Shown here piece after piece: positions 1-11,001 of a stretch of DNA of 64,000 bases. The notes below the pieces were generated by a model. That model searched no databases, had not been told where the DNA came from, and saw only the letters and a program-made list of their open reading frames with translations. Position 1 is the first letter of the stretch; each line of letters starts with the position of its first letter. A program made the position numbers and the translations under genes. This DNA is from Ditylenchus dipsaci (lineage: Eukaryota; Nematoda; Chromadorea; Rhabditida; Anguinidae). The DNA lies in assembly GCA_004194705.1 (NCBI GenBank), contig SADC01000862.1, positions 177,559-241,558 of the forward strand, in the 5' to 3' direction.

Positions 1-635
1 TAAAAGAACTCACGTCAACTTGATAGCACTTAAACATCAGAGAAAAAGGGGACTTACAGAACTAAAGATTTAATCAAGAATTGATTAAATTTCGTTTGTT
101 CGTCCTCTCCTTAGATATCTTCGCACGAAAAATCGAAATTTAAATAAACTATTTACTAGCTTTATTGACTTCAAACACGTTTCCATAGAAAACACGCGAT
201 TTAAAGATCCTCACTTGATGCTGTTTTTTGTACAATCTTCACTCGGTTGCCCGTCACTTTCAATAATCTGCAGTTACAGTGCTGCTAATCATAAAGTGTG
301 ACGGATTTTTCAAAAGTTGATTGCATGCAGTTCTCATCATAGCGCTTATGAAAAATAAATTATTTCATTTGAAAAACTCGGAATTTAACTTTAAACTTTT
401 AATTAAATAACATTTGTGTTTTAAAACTAGTGACAAATTATATCTTAGAAATTTTTTGCTTTGTAAAACAATAAAGCTTTTATTCTCAATAAAGTTTTAT
501 TGATCAATACAAATATTGATCATTCATTCGGACTAATTGCAAATGATTCATCAAAAAGTTTTCACTGTGAATGCTTTTATTTATCAAAATTATCCTTTGT
601 TTTTAGAAAACAGCTATTGTCAAATTTCGCAATAT

Positions 636-1101
636 ATGGGAGCCCGGTGTTCAAAAAAACAGCGATCTAACAACTGGACCAAGGCTGTGTCTTTTGTGAG
701 TCAGGCTTGTCAAGCAGATACTTGTCGAAATTACAGCGATGCTATAAAACTTTACACAAAAGGCCTTAAATATTTTATGAAAAGTCTAGAAAGTATTTTT
801 TTATTTTGTTTTATTTACAACAACTATAAGTGTTTAGATGACAGACTGAGTGACTCAGAGAGGGAAGAAATGCTTGCTAGAATGAAAAATTACATGGACC
901 GAGCACTACAATTAAAAGAGTTTACGGTAACTTAATTTGCCACTTAAAAATATTTTAGAATTTTTTGCAGAGAATGAGTAAGGAAAAACAAAAAGAAGAA
1001 TTGCGCAAATACCAAGTTTTCATGAAAGAGTTGGAGAAAAAAGGAAGAGGCCGCTTATTGATGGATCGTCTAAGGAAAAACAATGGACTAAAAACTGTTT
1101 A
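636..1101 (+). CDS. MIT-domain (microtubule interacting and trafficking) small protein
   Basis: Three exons (636-792, 838-926, 971-1101) join in phase through introns of 45 and 44 bp. The product is about 125 aa. Residues ~15-75 read as an MIT three-helix bundle: helix 1 around WTKAVSFVSQACQAD, helix 2 around YSDAIKLYTKGLKYFMKSLE, helix 3 around REEMLARMKNYMDRALQLKE, which is the pattern of VPS4, MITD1 and ULK3 N-termini. MIT domains bind ESCRT-III tails. The tail is lysine-rich and helical, and there is no AAA or kinase domain, so this is either a stand-alone MIT protein or a short relative. I chose ATG 636 (MGARCSKK) because the domain follows directly; an upstream in-frame ATG at 543 is also possible. 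MGxxC could be an acylation signal, which is speculative. Confidence 0.6.
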
Positions 1102-1157
1102 AAAAATTTTGAACTTGAAGAGAGCGGCCAACTTGTGTGCATATAAATTTCTTGAAT

Positions 1158-1420
1158 GCATGGTGCAGTGGAAAAGCGTCAGTTTCTTTTGGCTCAAAAT
1201 GGTGTTCAGGTTTGACCCCACCTTTATTTTGGCTTGTTTGATCAATGAGTAGGAAAAATTGGGATCGCTAATTCCGAATCTGGGTCTGAAAAAGCCGAAT
1301 TACCCATATACATTGGCCGAACAATCTAAAACAAAAAGTTCCACCACGTGGGATCGAACCTTCATAGCATTAAGGGCCAAAAAACAGAAGCGCTTACCCA
1401 CTGCACTATGCATACAGAAA
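1158..1420. repeat. Paired inverted tRNA-like element (fold-back SINE-like)
   Basis: The left end (1158-1215) reads on the plus strand like a tRNA internal promoter: an A-box-like TGGTGCAGTGGAAAAGCG and a B-box-like GGTTTGACCCC. The right end (about 1340-1420) carries the same on the minus strand (GTGCAGTGGGTAAGCGC and GGTTCGATCCC). The centre contains TTCCGAATCTGGGTCTG. The same arrangement recurs at 51540-51835. No complete cloverleaf is formed, so these are not tRNA genes. Confidence 0.55.
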
Positions 1421-1441
1421 ACTTCCAGTCATACAAGTTGG

Positions 1442-1631
1442 TACAGTCAAACCTCGATAATCCGCCACCCCGCTAAACCGCCACCCTCGATAAACCGCCA
1501 CCCTCGATAAGCCTGATTTGGTTGGCCGTCAGAGAAACTCAACAAAGTTTACCCCGCTAAACCGCCACCTCAATAATCCGCCACCCTCGGATCGGTCCCA
1601 TGGGGTGGCGGATTATCGAGGTTTGACTGTA
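1442..1631. mobile_element. pogo/Tigger-like MITE, TA-flanked
   Basis: The left end is TACAGTCAAACCTCGATAA and the right end is its reverse complement, ...TCGAGGTTTGACTGTA. The ends abut TA dinucleotides as expected for Tc1/mariner-pogo target duplications. The interior repeats the word CCGCCACCCTCGATAA several times. No transposase is encoded. Confidence 0.8.
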
Positions 1632-1743
1632 GCTCTTTTAAATACTACTTTAATTGTAAATACTTTATTGAGCGCCATTATCTTGATTTGAAATTTCTTT
1701 CGGCCTAGTTGCCTAGGCTCTCCGTCACCACATTGATTGTCGT

Positions 1744-1881
1744 TACAGTCAAACCTCGGCTATACGCCACCCAGGAAACCGTCTTCAGAATGGCGTATAA
1801 CCGGGGTGTCAGTTGACTAAGGATAAGGAAACCTCAGCCAAATACAGCATATTTATAGCGTATGACCGAGGTTTGACTGTA
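1744..1881. mobile_element. Second pogo/Tigger-like MITE
   Basis: Ends TACAGTCAAACCTCGG and CCGAGGTTTGACTGTA flank about 110 bp of non-coding sequence that also contains GGCGTATAACCGGGG-type sub-terminal sequence. It lies 112 bp from the previous element and is a separate insertion. Confidence 0.75.
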
Positions 1882-3214
1882 TTGAGATGAATCCATTAAC
1901 TGAAAGTGAATCCCATGTTTTTAACGCAAGAACTGAAACTGTCATTTGACTAAAGTCATAGTCAAAGGCAGAGTGAAACGCAAAAGTGAGAGTATCGCAT
2001 TTTCATCAAAGTTTTTTTCAAAGATTTGCGGCTGGAAAAGATTTTATTGTGTAGCATTGAATCTCAGCTACAAAACGTGACCAACAGAAAAAACATTCAT
2101 GAACAAAAATAGTTCACAGTCCTTTCCGCGTTAAAAATCTTGAGATTAACTCTCAGTCATTGGGTACGAGATTTGAATGAAAACAGAAATTTCAGACCAC
2201 TTTAAGTTAAGGGGGAAGGTTTGATAATTAGAGAAAATACGGTAAATAAGTTTTTAAGTTTTGATTGAAAAATGTGATTTAGGATGGTTTTAAATAAATC
2301 GTAGATACAAACAATCGAACCAGACAAATTATTTTTGCTCGTTTAAGAGAATTTTTGACCCTAGTAGCGAACCACCACCCCCTTTTTACTTTAGTGAAAA
2401 GTACCCAAATTTATGTCCAAGATCCAGAAAAAAGTGCGTAACACAGTTATTAGTCACAACTTCCGTACGCTGGCCTACCCCCAAGCCTAAGGGCTAATCC
2501 TAAACTTGTTGTTTGCAAGGGTAGTTACAGCAATTTTTAAAGGTCGGATGCTTGGGGGGGGGGGGGGGGTATTCGCTACTAGCGCCTAATTTTTCTAATT
2601 TGATAGGTAATGTATGACTTTTCACAGAATTCGATAAGCTCTTAAGCGCGTAGCCAAAAAAGTTCAGATAAAAAATTTGGAGTGTATTAAAAACACATGG
2701 CAACCACGTGAAAGAATTATTCAAGAAGAGTAGTAGGGTGGGGTGTAAATTTCGAGATTAGATAAAAAAACAAGTTCGCAAGGCTCCCTTTCAAGACAAA
2801 AATTTTTAAAACTTCACTCACAATCGGCTTAAAAAAATCTGCATCATGGGTGGTATCTGTTCTTTTTCAATTTTTTTTCGGAATCTCAAAGCTATTTTTT
2901 TGCTTTAAAATGAAAAAAAAAGCAGCGCTAAAATGACCTTTTTTCAAAAATGGACAAAATGTTTTTTTTTACAAAAATTTCATTTTTCAAATAATTTCGA
3001 GATCAATCCCTATCTATTTTTAATAATTTTGTTTTTTTAACTAACTCCGCAGTACATTTTAGTTTGTAATGGTTTTGCTTAACAGCGATAAATTATCGTA
3101 ATATAAACTTTTTTTATTCAAATTTTAAAGAGCTGTGTAATTTTTTATTTTTTATAACATTTTTCATAAAGATTTTAATTTCAAACAAAACACATTAAAT
3201 ATTTGTCCAACATT
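1882..3214. other. Intergenic; one small fold-back repeat, otherwise nothing recognised
   Basis: At 2357-2588 the words CTAGTAGCGAACCACCACCC and GGGGTATTCGCTACTAGCG face each other around a long G run (about 2551-2569), related to the C/G-run element at 21250-22244. The rest (2589-3214) is A/T-run rich with short stop-broken frames and I see no gene. Confidence 0.5.
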
Positions 3215-3553
3215 TTACTTATTGTTTTGAATTTCTGCCCAAGATCTTTGGTGCGGCCCTTCACCTGTAATTGCAGCCTTGCTTTCCCAATGAGTTGCTT
3301 TGAAAGAATGAAATTGAGGAAGTAGATGTTCAGTAGTAATTATTGAAGATCTCTTATGCACAGGGTGTTGCATCTTGCTTTTATCTCCCTTGATATAGAG
3401 TTTGGTCCATACTGTTTGAGTGATTGGATACTTTTCGCGGTCTTTGATAACTAGCTTCACAGGCTTCTTAGCATCCGGATGATCAAATATTAAAGAAGCA
3501 TAGACAACTGTTGAAAATAAAATAAGAACTAAAAGCACAGACCTGACTAACAT
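3215..3553 (-). CDS. Small secreted protein, 112 aa, single exon
   Basis: An ATG-started, uninterrupted 112-aa frame opens with a clear signal peptide (MLVRSVLLVLILFSTVVYA, cut probably before SLIF). The mature part of about 93 aa is charged and His-rich, has no cysteine and contains one KR pair near residue 68. It is not a recognised family. A decayed relative sits at 7005-7190 with the same hydrophobic start followed by AKKP(I/V)K, which supports a real gene family. It is flanked on both sides by AT-rich non-coding DNA. Confidence 0.6.
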   Translation of the reverse strand: MLVRSVLLVLILFSTVVYASLIFDHPDAKKPVKLVIKDREKYPITQTVWTKLYIKGDKSKMQHPVHKRSSIITTEHLLPQFHSFKATHWESKAAITGEGPHQRSWAEIQNNK

Positions 3554-4688
3554 TTAATAGTTTTGAAGTTTTGTACAAAAGAAACACTAGATGAAATAAA
3601 GTGTGGCCAGAAAAGGCCAAACCAAACCACAATTGATTGTTTGTTTTAAAACTATTAAACAGAACAGGTATTAGTTTTTGTGCTTTTTTCGTCTATTTAG
3701 TTTATTAAATTGTGCAGTGAAGGTAGAAAACATGAAAAAATGAAGAAGAATCTCAATGATAATATTAATCGTCTATGTTTTAGCTTTGATTGACTATTTT
3801 TGATTTATGATCAGAAAACTTTTGAAGTTTAAACAAAAAAATTATTATAGAGGTTTTTGATAAAGATTTGTCTTGTTCTAAGTAAAACAAAGAAATTACA
3901 AATTGAAAGTTGAAAACATCAATGAAATATTTTAAGGTGAAATACTTAATTTTAAGAGGGCAATTTTCAAATTAGTGTTAATAAATGCCAATAAATAATT
4001 CACGCTAACACTTGAAAAGTTTAAAGGGTACGGGCAAACTGTGGATCGGATAGATGTTACATAAGACAGCACCCCAAGTGCACCCCACCCCCTTGCAAAG
4101 AGTATTTTTTCTCTAGCTAACTTTTTTTATCTAAGCCCAAGCCTAAGGCCTAAGCCTAAGGTCTAAGCCTAAGTTAGCGCGCTACTTATTGTACTGAAGA
4201 AAACTTAAAAAAATCAAGGAAACATAAAATACGACGCTTAGAAAAAAAATACTCATTGGAGGGGGGGGCGCACTTACGGTTACATAACTGTATGAAGAAT
4301 TTTCATTGATTTCGGCTTTTCCATTGATTTTTTTTTGCGAAGCCAAGACTCTAACCCACTTAATCAAAAAATTCAGAGTGCCAAAACTTTTTCACCCACA
4401 TTTGTTTTTCTCACAACTTTTGTGACTCGCCTTTTTTAAATTTTTAGCAGAGCGCTGATTCGGAACCTAGACTCTAGAATTTTCTTTAAAAAAAAATCGA
4501 CTCCTTTTGATTATTAATCGCCGAATCATTGCTGTTTTATAAACAATTGAACAACGACGATCGTTTCAGTGCATGAAGATTGGCTTGAGACGGATCCGTC
4601 AACACCTGAGTCCTAACATAACTCCAACAGAGAAAATACACCTAGATTAGGTCAGGAAACCAAGCAGTCGATCTGAGTGGAGCAGCAT
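3554..4688. other. Intergenic AT-rich DNA
   Basis: No frame shows protein-like composition. A short CCTAAG(G/C)CCTAAGC-type reiteration lies at about 4131-4170 and a G run at 4260-4268. The open frame at 4182-4367 on the minus strand overlaps that simple sequence and is not supported. Confidence 0.4.
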
Positions 4689-4920
4689 TTAGACCAATCC
4701 ATTAATACGGAAATCAATGGTTGAGAAGGCTTGAACCTCTAATACCCAATATGGTGGAACTCCACTTTTCTTGAAAACCAGTTTGTCGATACTGGGCCAT
4801 TGCTCGAGTGCCAGAATCACACCTCTTGGGGATTGCCAAATATCGCTGTTCATTAACGTTCTTATAAAAAAACAGCCCAACGACACCATAATGGTCAATA
4901 CCCGGCCACACAGTCACTCT
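4689..4920 (-). pseudogene. Mariner-type (DDE/D) transposase fragment, degenerate
   Basis: Two overlapping minus-strand frames together give a recognisable order. One has RVTVWPGIDHYGVVGLFFYK followed by NVNEQRYL, like the VTVWxGI..GxxGPxFF..NGERYL block of mariner-like transposases. The other has VFKKSGVPPYWVLEVQAF, like FQQDGAPPHxxxxVRxFL. The frame changes near 4800, and the catalytic Asp expected in QQDG is a Ser here. No ends or remaining domains were found, so this is an inactive internal fragment. Confidence 0.55.
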
Positions 4921-6239
4921 TCGAGTTCCAGGGGCTCCACTACAATTGATGTTTCATAAAAACATCAATAACTCAGCGATCAATGATCAAAACGAGCCGA
5001 TATATTTTGGAAACAAATTCTAAAGTCTATACTTGAAAATGAGTGCTCCGCCAAAGATTTCACACGAGAACTATCATAGATATGAGCAAATCGAAGTTAC
5101 GACCCCCTGTAATAAAAATTATTAAAAAAGTTGTCAAACATTGTAGTATATTGTATTCTTTTTGATATAATTACGCCTGCGTCATTTGAAAAAAGCAAAA
5201 AAAATTAGGCTTGGTGTTAAAGGCTTGGTGGTTTACACAATGTTAAGTACAAATAGTTTCTTCACTTTTCATTAAGTACTTTTTTGCAAATTTCTCAATT
5301 AAAGTCATATGTCGAATTTTAAAGAAACTTATACTTTCGAGTGGGTGTTGATAAATAAGGCTAATTGCCATCTAATAAAAGTTTTGTAGAAGCGTGTGAG
5401 CAACATAATTTTCCGGTTACAATTTACAAGCTACAACCACATTTTGCAATAAAAATAGATGCTTTTATATGGAATTTTAGTGCCCATATATTGCAAATAT
5501 ACAATTAACAGTGTCGTAAGGCTCTTTTCTGGCAATGAACTAAAATATGGAATGGTGAAAAGAACCTTCTTATTTTGTGTTGAGGAATTTTAGAAAACCT
5601 TTTGATTATCCAAGACTTTATTTTGCTATATTGCCTCAATTTTTGACGAATTATATATATGTTCTAAAAATGACCTATCTTACAGAGGCCATAACTCACA
5701 AGGAAAATTTTTTCCAAATTTTTTTCAGATTCAGAATCTCCATTGAATTTCCTACAAAACAATATCCTGTCTACAGTTAGTCTGTTGATCGTGAAAAGGT
5801 TATGGTCATTTGGAGACGAGTATAAACTTTTTTGTTTTCCAGCTTCTAATTTCCTATTTCTGAGCAAACTGATGCTCAAAAAATAGCCTAACCTATTTTT
5901 TCTAAAATATGCTTTAACAGATCATGAAAATGTTGAATACATAAAATGTTACGACAATTTTCGTACTTTCGTGTCAAGACAAAAATTGAAAACGTCAAAT
6001 TTTCAGACGGCTCTAGCCAAACTTTTTCGTCGAACATTTTTCAAACTAAAAATAGTACGTTTCAGCTTGAAATTCTCAGTCAGCAGTCCCAAAAGTCACG
6101 CACTGGAGTCGGAGTGCCAAATATGCAAAAAAGATTTATCCTAGTCTTACGTTAAAAACCGAATAGAGATATTGTCCGAGTATATACTCGAGTATATTCT
6201 CAATTGACAACGCTAATATTTACTCTCATGTTAATAAAA
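4921..6239. other. Intergenic AT-rich DNA, no gene seen
   Basis: Short open frames at 5577-5780, 5664-5879 and 5946-6155 have no domain, signal peptide or splice context and look like chance in AT-rich DNA. Confidence 0.4.
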
Positions 6240-6832
6240 CTACACTAGTAGTATACAAAAGGCCGGTTCTGGACCACTCATTCACGAAATTTTTTGGTCA
6301 ATAAAAACAGATGATTTACGCATAAAACACAAAATATTCAGCATATATGTGATCAATTTCAACGTAAAAAAGCTATAGTTTTATGAATTCTTGTGAATGA
6401 AATTTTTCTAAAACACTATAATTTGTATAAAAAGATGTATTAAATCACATTTGTGTTTTTATGATAATAAGTTTTTCATGGAGAAAGTGTGAAAAAAAAA
6501 TTTCAATGAATAAGTTACTTGCTGGTTTGAGTTGAAAGGTTAAAATTTTTTTTCGAAAAAATTTTAAATTTTCAATAAACAAATAAAACCTGGTAACATT
6601 CAGAACCGATTGCCACAAAGTGATTTAATACATCTTTTATACAAATTATAGTGTTTTAGAAAATTTCATTCAAAGAATTCATAAAACTATAGCTTTTTTA
6701 CGTTGAAATTGATCACATATATGCTGAATATTTTGTGTTTTATGCGTAAATCATCTGTTTTTATTGACCAAAAAAAATTTCGTGAATGAGTGGTCCAGAA
6801 CCGGCTTTTGTATACTACTACACTAAACTTCA
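6240..6832. mobile_element. Long near-perfect palindromic element (~590 bp)
   Basis: The left arm starting AGTATACAAAAGGCCGGTTC and the right arm ending GAACCGGCTTTTGTATACT are reverse complements over roughly 200 bp each, with only scattered differences and a loop of about 150 bp. There is no coding capacity. The arm similarity suggests recent origin or arm conversion. Confidence 0.85.
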
Positions 6833-7004
6833 TTAGGACAAAAAAACTACACCAACCTTTTTTGCCCTATGGCAAACTCTTGATTTGGGCACCAGATTCA
6901 TGATTAACATGGACAATTACCATGTAAAACTGCTATTTAATGAAAAACTCACTATCAAATTTCAAATTCTGCTCGAGACCAATCATTTTCACGTTTATTA
7001 CTCT

Positions 7005-7190
7005 CTAAAGACTTTGTTTGTTGTGTCGAAAGCTTGTTAAGTGTGTATCAAAATAATTATTTACTTTTTTCAAATCTAAAGCCGACAAATAGGATTTTAT
7101 AGGCTTCTTCGCATACAAATGTTCTTGTACTAGTAGATTCACAATTTTAAAGAAAAGTACCAGAAATAATTTTACAAAAAAAATGAGCAA
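7005..7190 (-). pseudogene. Probable decayed relative of the secreted protein at 3215-3553
   Basis: The frame lacks an ATG (first possible start is TTG) but begins with a hydrophobic stretch followed by HLYAKKPIK, matching the order hydrophobic-HPDAKKPVK of the 3.2-kb gene; the underlying DNA also shares GAAGAAGCCT/CTAAGAAGCCTG-type sequence at this point. Past that site the two diverge. It could be a truncated copy or another exon of a related gene. Confidence 0.4.
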
Positions 7191-7775
7191 AATACGCCAG
7201 GAAATGAAAAAACATTACGAGAAACTTCTCAATTTTAAATCATTTCGGCATATTTTAACAGATTACACCAATTCTTTTATATATTTTAACCATTTTGATA
7301 GTTTGATTTTTTAGCCGACTAGTAGCTTTAAACTTTGCAACTTTTATGGAAGCACTTTCAGACTAGACATTATTTTTCTTTTTTGAACAAAAAGACCAAA
7401 ATAGTCAAAAAAGAGTGTTAACCGGAATTTATCTATTAATATTTCTATTAGCGAATGATCAAATAAAAGTTTTTAGCACGATAAAGCGCTTAGCAATTTC
7501 AACTCAATATGAAATTCACCTGAAAGTACGTTTGAATTTTTGAGCTCTATCCTGGCTTTTGGAAGTCCCTTTAAAAGAACGCAAAAAGGAAATGTAATTC
7601 AAGTGGAAACTAAAACTCTACGAATTTAATTTTTTAAATCATCATTTTGCTATTTAATGTATAATAAAAGATGAGGATCTTACATCCTTGTTTTTTAATT
7701 TATAATCCACTCTGGAATTCAATGAGAATTTTTTGTCTCGGCTTTAAAGAACATTGTTATTTTAATTTAACTAAT

Positions 7776-8190
7776 GGCTCATTCATAAACGTTGTCGTCG
7801 TCGTTGTCATTGTCGTTGGAAAAAATGTTTTACGCCAACGACAATGCCACCGACAACGACGACGACAATGACGACTATTTTAACAAAAATCCAACGACAA
7901 CGAATTTTTTTCCAAAGTGAATAAATTTTGAATTTTCAGTTAAGATTTCGAAGAAAAACATGTGGGAAATCCTGCGCTCCTTCAAAATTTCAGCTTAAAA
8001 TGCATTATTTGCTTAATTTGAAAGAAAAAAATTTCGTTGTCGTTGTCATCATCTTTGTCGTTGGCGTTGTCGTTGGATTTTTCATAAATAGGTCGTCGTC
8101 GTCGTTGTCATTGGCGTAAAAATACTTTCATAAGAAATTTATTCCAACGACAACGCCGACGACAACGACAACGTTTATAAATGAGCCACA
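7776..8190. mobile_element. Fold-back element with GTCGTTGTCGTCG-type arms
   Basis: Ends GGCTCATTCATAAACGTTGT and ACAACGTTTATAAATGAGCC are inverted. Between them lie four blocks made of reiterated GTCGTTGTC on one strand and GACAACGAC on the other, so the element is a hairpin built from a triplet-like word. It encodes nothing; open frames at 7671-7871 and 7928-8119 are by-products of the repeat. Confidence 0.75.
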
Positions 8191-8755
8191 ACAGAATCTA
8201 GTGAAAATCTATTTAATTCATAATACAGTTAACTCATTCCATAGTGTTTGCCACAAAAGCGACCAACTCGATCCGATCTACAGAGTAACTGCTATATAGG
8301 AAGCCGACTGTAGCTGATTTGAAAAAGATTTCTTGAAAAACCAGGCTGACGCTAACTACTTTTGACCTGACAAATTTCATTTAATTTTCATAATGAAAAG
8401 AGATTATTTCAATTTGCTTTTTTTATATAAAAGTTGATTTTTTAACACATTTTTGCAATTTTTTGTTAAATTTTCAAGATGTATTGAAGCGACTTTTCCA
8501 ACTTGTGTTTTGTTTTAGCATCTCCGTAATTTTTAGAGTAATGCTTGTATACACAGGTGTAATTATTATTCATATTGTTGTTTTTTATAAGCGTTTACTC
8601 ATTCTTGCCAGATCCGTTAATTATTTTTCAATACTTTATAGTGTTATATTAAAGGCAACTCTTCTGGCCATTTATTTATTTTCCTATTCATTCCCTACAT
8701 TTTATTCGAAAAAACACTTTCTAGAAAAGATATAGACTGGAAAAGAAGATCACAT
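8191..8755. promoter_or_regulatory. Upstream region of the CHH-like gene
   Basis: This stretch directly precedes the prohormone start codon. The hydrophobic frame at 8463-8735 starts at TTG and ends 20 bp before the ATG; I consider it AT-rich chance. No defined promoter element could be assigned. Confidence 0.25.
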
Positions 8756-10708
8756 ATGAAACCAACAACTCATCCAGTGACACTCTTGTCCGCTATTTTC
8801 TGCTGCTTCTCCTGTAGCTCGATGCTAATCTTAGCAGCAAAAGTTGATGTTATTGAAAATCCGATTGGTTTACTGACGCTCAAAGACTCATTATTCAACG
8901 AAATTGGTGAAGATTACACAAATTACTCGAAAATCACAATTTACCCAAGATCAGCCACAAAAGAATGCAGCGTATATGAAAATGAAACACTACACACAAT
9001 CATGGACAAGGTGAGCCGTTAAATCTGTTGAAGATCAATTATACGGGCATTTACTAGTTAACGATTTCTTTTACTGTTTTATCAAAAATTTGTCATTAAA
9101 AGCAGTTTGAATTGATAAAATTACAGTCACATACGAATATTTGCGACTTTCTTGGGCCGTTTTTTTGATACTTCGATACTGAACGGGATGCAAAATTTTT
9201 TAGAGGTTTGGCAATTTATTTCACTTATGAGGGATCGATAAAGGTCGAATCGTAATAATACGGAGAAAAAGACAGCATAAATACCGGAAAGCTCTGCCTA
9301 GAATACAATTTTTACTTTTTTGAGCTTATAAATACAGTCAAATCTTAATATAAAAACATTCTTTAAGTAAATTCCAATTTAGAGTCAAACAATCTTTGAA
9401 CCTGAACTTTTAAAAACGTTTGAACCTGATTTGTTTGTCTATTCAAAAATGTCAGAAACAATCGATCGATCGCTTTTAGCTAAATACAGTCAGACCTCGA
9501 TAATTTACCTCGATATAACGAGACCCCTGATATAACGACACCCGAAAATTGATCAATTTGGTCAGCTTCGACTGAAATTTAGTCAAATGTACCCTCGATA
9601 TAACGGCATCATTAGGCCGGTCTCTTGGAAGTCGTTACCGTATTTAGTATAATAGAAGACCACCCTCTAATAGAAGCCCACTTCCTAAATTCGGACTAAG
9701 ATTTTAGAGATAAGGCCATTTTTTGATTTACAATTTCAAGATTTTTAGGGGATCGAAAAATCGAAGACCACGGGCTTCTATTAGAGAAAATACGGCCTAT
9801 CGAGGCTTGACTGTAAGCGTTTTTATTAAAAGAAAGGGAACCTGGTTGTGACTTGGGGGATTCTGCTGATAATTTTATATTCTGCATGTTCTTGTAGAGC
9901 GTGCCCAAGCTCCTTGTGTGCTACTGTCTCTCAAGCTCTAAAAATCCACAAAAGGTGGTAGTAGGACCATATCATAGTTTTTCATATATGACCCTTTGGC
10001 CATGGGTCATTCTTAAACATGTTGTTGGCTTTCAGAGCTGTTGAGCCAGTAGCACACAGGGAACTTGGATACGCTCTACAAGAATACTCGCATACCTTTT
10101 TAAATCAAAATACTCCAGGTTACAGTCAGGGTCCCTCCCTGTAAGACATATATCGTCTTTCCTTTTTAATAAATAGGGAGTCATTTTATAGAAGTCCACA
10201 AGCTCTTATTAATATCTTAATATGTTCTATTGTAGTACAACACTTTTGTATTTAGCAAATTGTAGTAGTAAGCTAAGCCAAAAATATTCGAAATACCGAA
10301 GTTGCAAACAACAAACAGTAAACAAATTTAGTTCAAAATACATTTTATTTTATGATTTTAACTTTTTTCCAATTCGACACCTGAAAATAGTTCCAAAGAT
10401 GTACTTTAAGTTGTTTTGTACTATTACTACTAAAAATAGTTTTTTGCATAGTTTTTTTTAATTACTTTGCCTTTTTTAAGGTTTGCGAGCTTTGTCACGA
10501 TTTTTATTCTCATCAGCAGCCAAGCATGAGGTAGTTTTTTTAGAAATAAAAGAAATAATTAAATTAAAAATTTAAGATCTGAGTGCAGGTAAAAAAGTGT
10601 AAATTAAAAAAAATATAATTTGATATTTTTAGATTCAATTGCTTTCAGACAGAAACTTTTAAGAAATGTCTACGCATTTTTAAGCCCTCTAAAAGGCTAA
10701 GATTGTAA
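8756..10708 (+). CDS. CHH/ITP-superfamily neuropeptide-like prohormone, 130 aa, four exons
   Basis: Exons 8756-9010, 10481-10530, 10577-10588 (12 nt) and 10633-10708 join in phase (0, 2, 2), with introns of 1470, 46 and 44 bp. Residues 1-28 are a signal peptide (MKPTTHPVTLLSAIFCCFSC...ILAA). After a ~45-residue propeptide the C-terminal region has six cysteines spaced C-x15-C-x2-C-x14-C-x3-C-x8-C. The key blocks are ECSVYENETLHTIMDKVCELC and CRFNCFQTETFKKCL. CHH/ITP/MIH hormones have C-x15-C-x2-C-x12-C-x3-C-x8-C, with VCxxC and CRxxCF at the same places. Known members are secreted regulators of metabolism, ion transport or moulting; a venom-associated branch also exists. The KR normally before the mature peptide is missing here. 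The microexon supplies the fourth cysteine. AATAAA signals follow the stop. Confidence 0.75.
9485..9815. mobile_element. pogo-like MITE with a second MITE nested inside (intron 1 of CHH-like gene)
   Basis: Outer ends are TACAGTCAGACCTCGATAA and ATCGAGGCTTGACTGTA. At 9636-9795 a CCGTATTT...AAAATACGG element with TAATAGAAGCCC/GGGCTTCTATTA sub-terminal sequence interrupts it. The order of insertion is therefore visible: the CCGTATTT family moved after the pogo-like one. Confidence 0.7.
9833..10138. mobile_element. MITE with TTCTTGTAGAGCGT / ACGCTCTACAAGAA arms
   Basis: Sub-terminal words TTCTTGTAGAGCGTGCCCAA and TGGATACGCTCTACAAGAA face each other around ~190 bp, and the outer part carries AACCTGG...GTGAC and CCAGGTTACAGTCAGGGTCC. 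Related copies are at 18377-19072 and 25384-25645. Confidence 0.65.
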
Positions 10709-10720
10709 AGTAAAAGAAGC

Positions 10721-10742
10721 AATAAATTTTTATACAATAAAA
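10721..10742 (+). terminator. Polyadenylation signals of the CHH-like gene
   Basis: AATAAA occurs 13 bp after the stop codon and again within the next 20 bp, as expected for the 3' end of this transcript. Confidence 0.5.
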
Positions 10743-11001
10743 ATCGTCTTTTTAAGAATAACAAAGTAAATTTTTAATTTTGTCTTTGAAAAATGCAGTC
10801 TAAGCTTGATGATATATGCACTATGACCAATCCCTTCTTATAAAATTCTCAAGCCGGATCGTAAGAACCTTGGTTTTTTGTATTCTTTTTCATTTATTTG
10901 TTTGAACAGTTGAGTCGAAACACCTGGTAATTTTCCAATCCTCAACAATTTGAAAGTCGTCTATTTACTATTAATCTGTTGAGTTTTTTCGAGTAAACAT
11001 T

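Noticed and set aside
1340..1420. tRNA genes at 1.2-1.4, 23.2, 39.6 and 51.5-51.8 kb
   Set aside because: A and B boxes are present but acceptor and anticodon stems do not form, and copies occur as inverted pairs.
8463..8735. Hydrophobic 90-aa frame upstream of the CHH-like gene
   Set aside because: Starts at TTG, has no splice or domain support, and is low-complexity Ile/Leu/Phe from AT-rich DNA.
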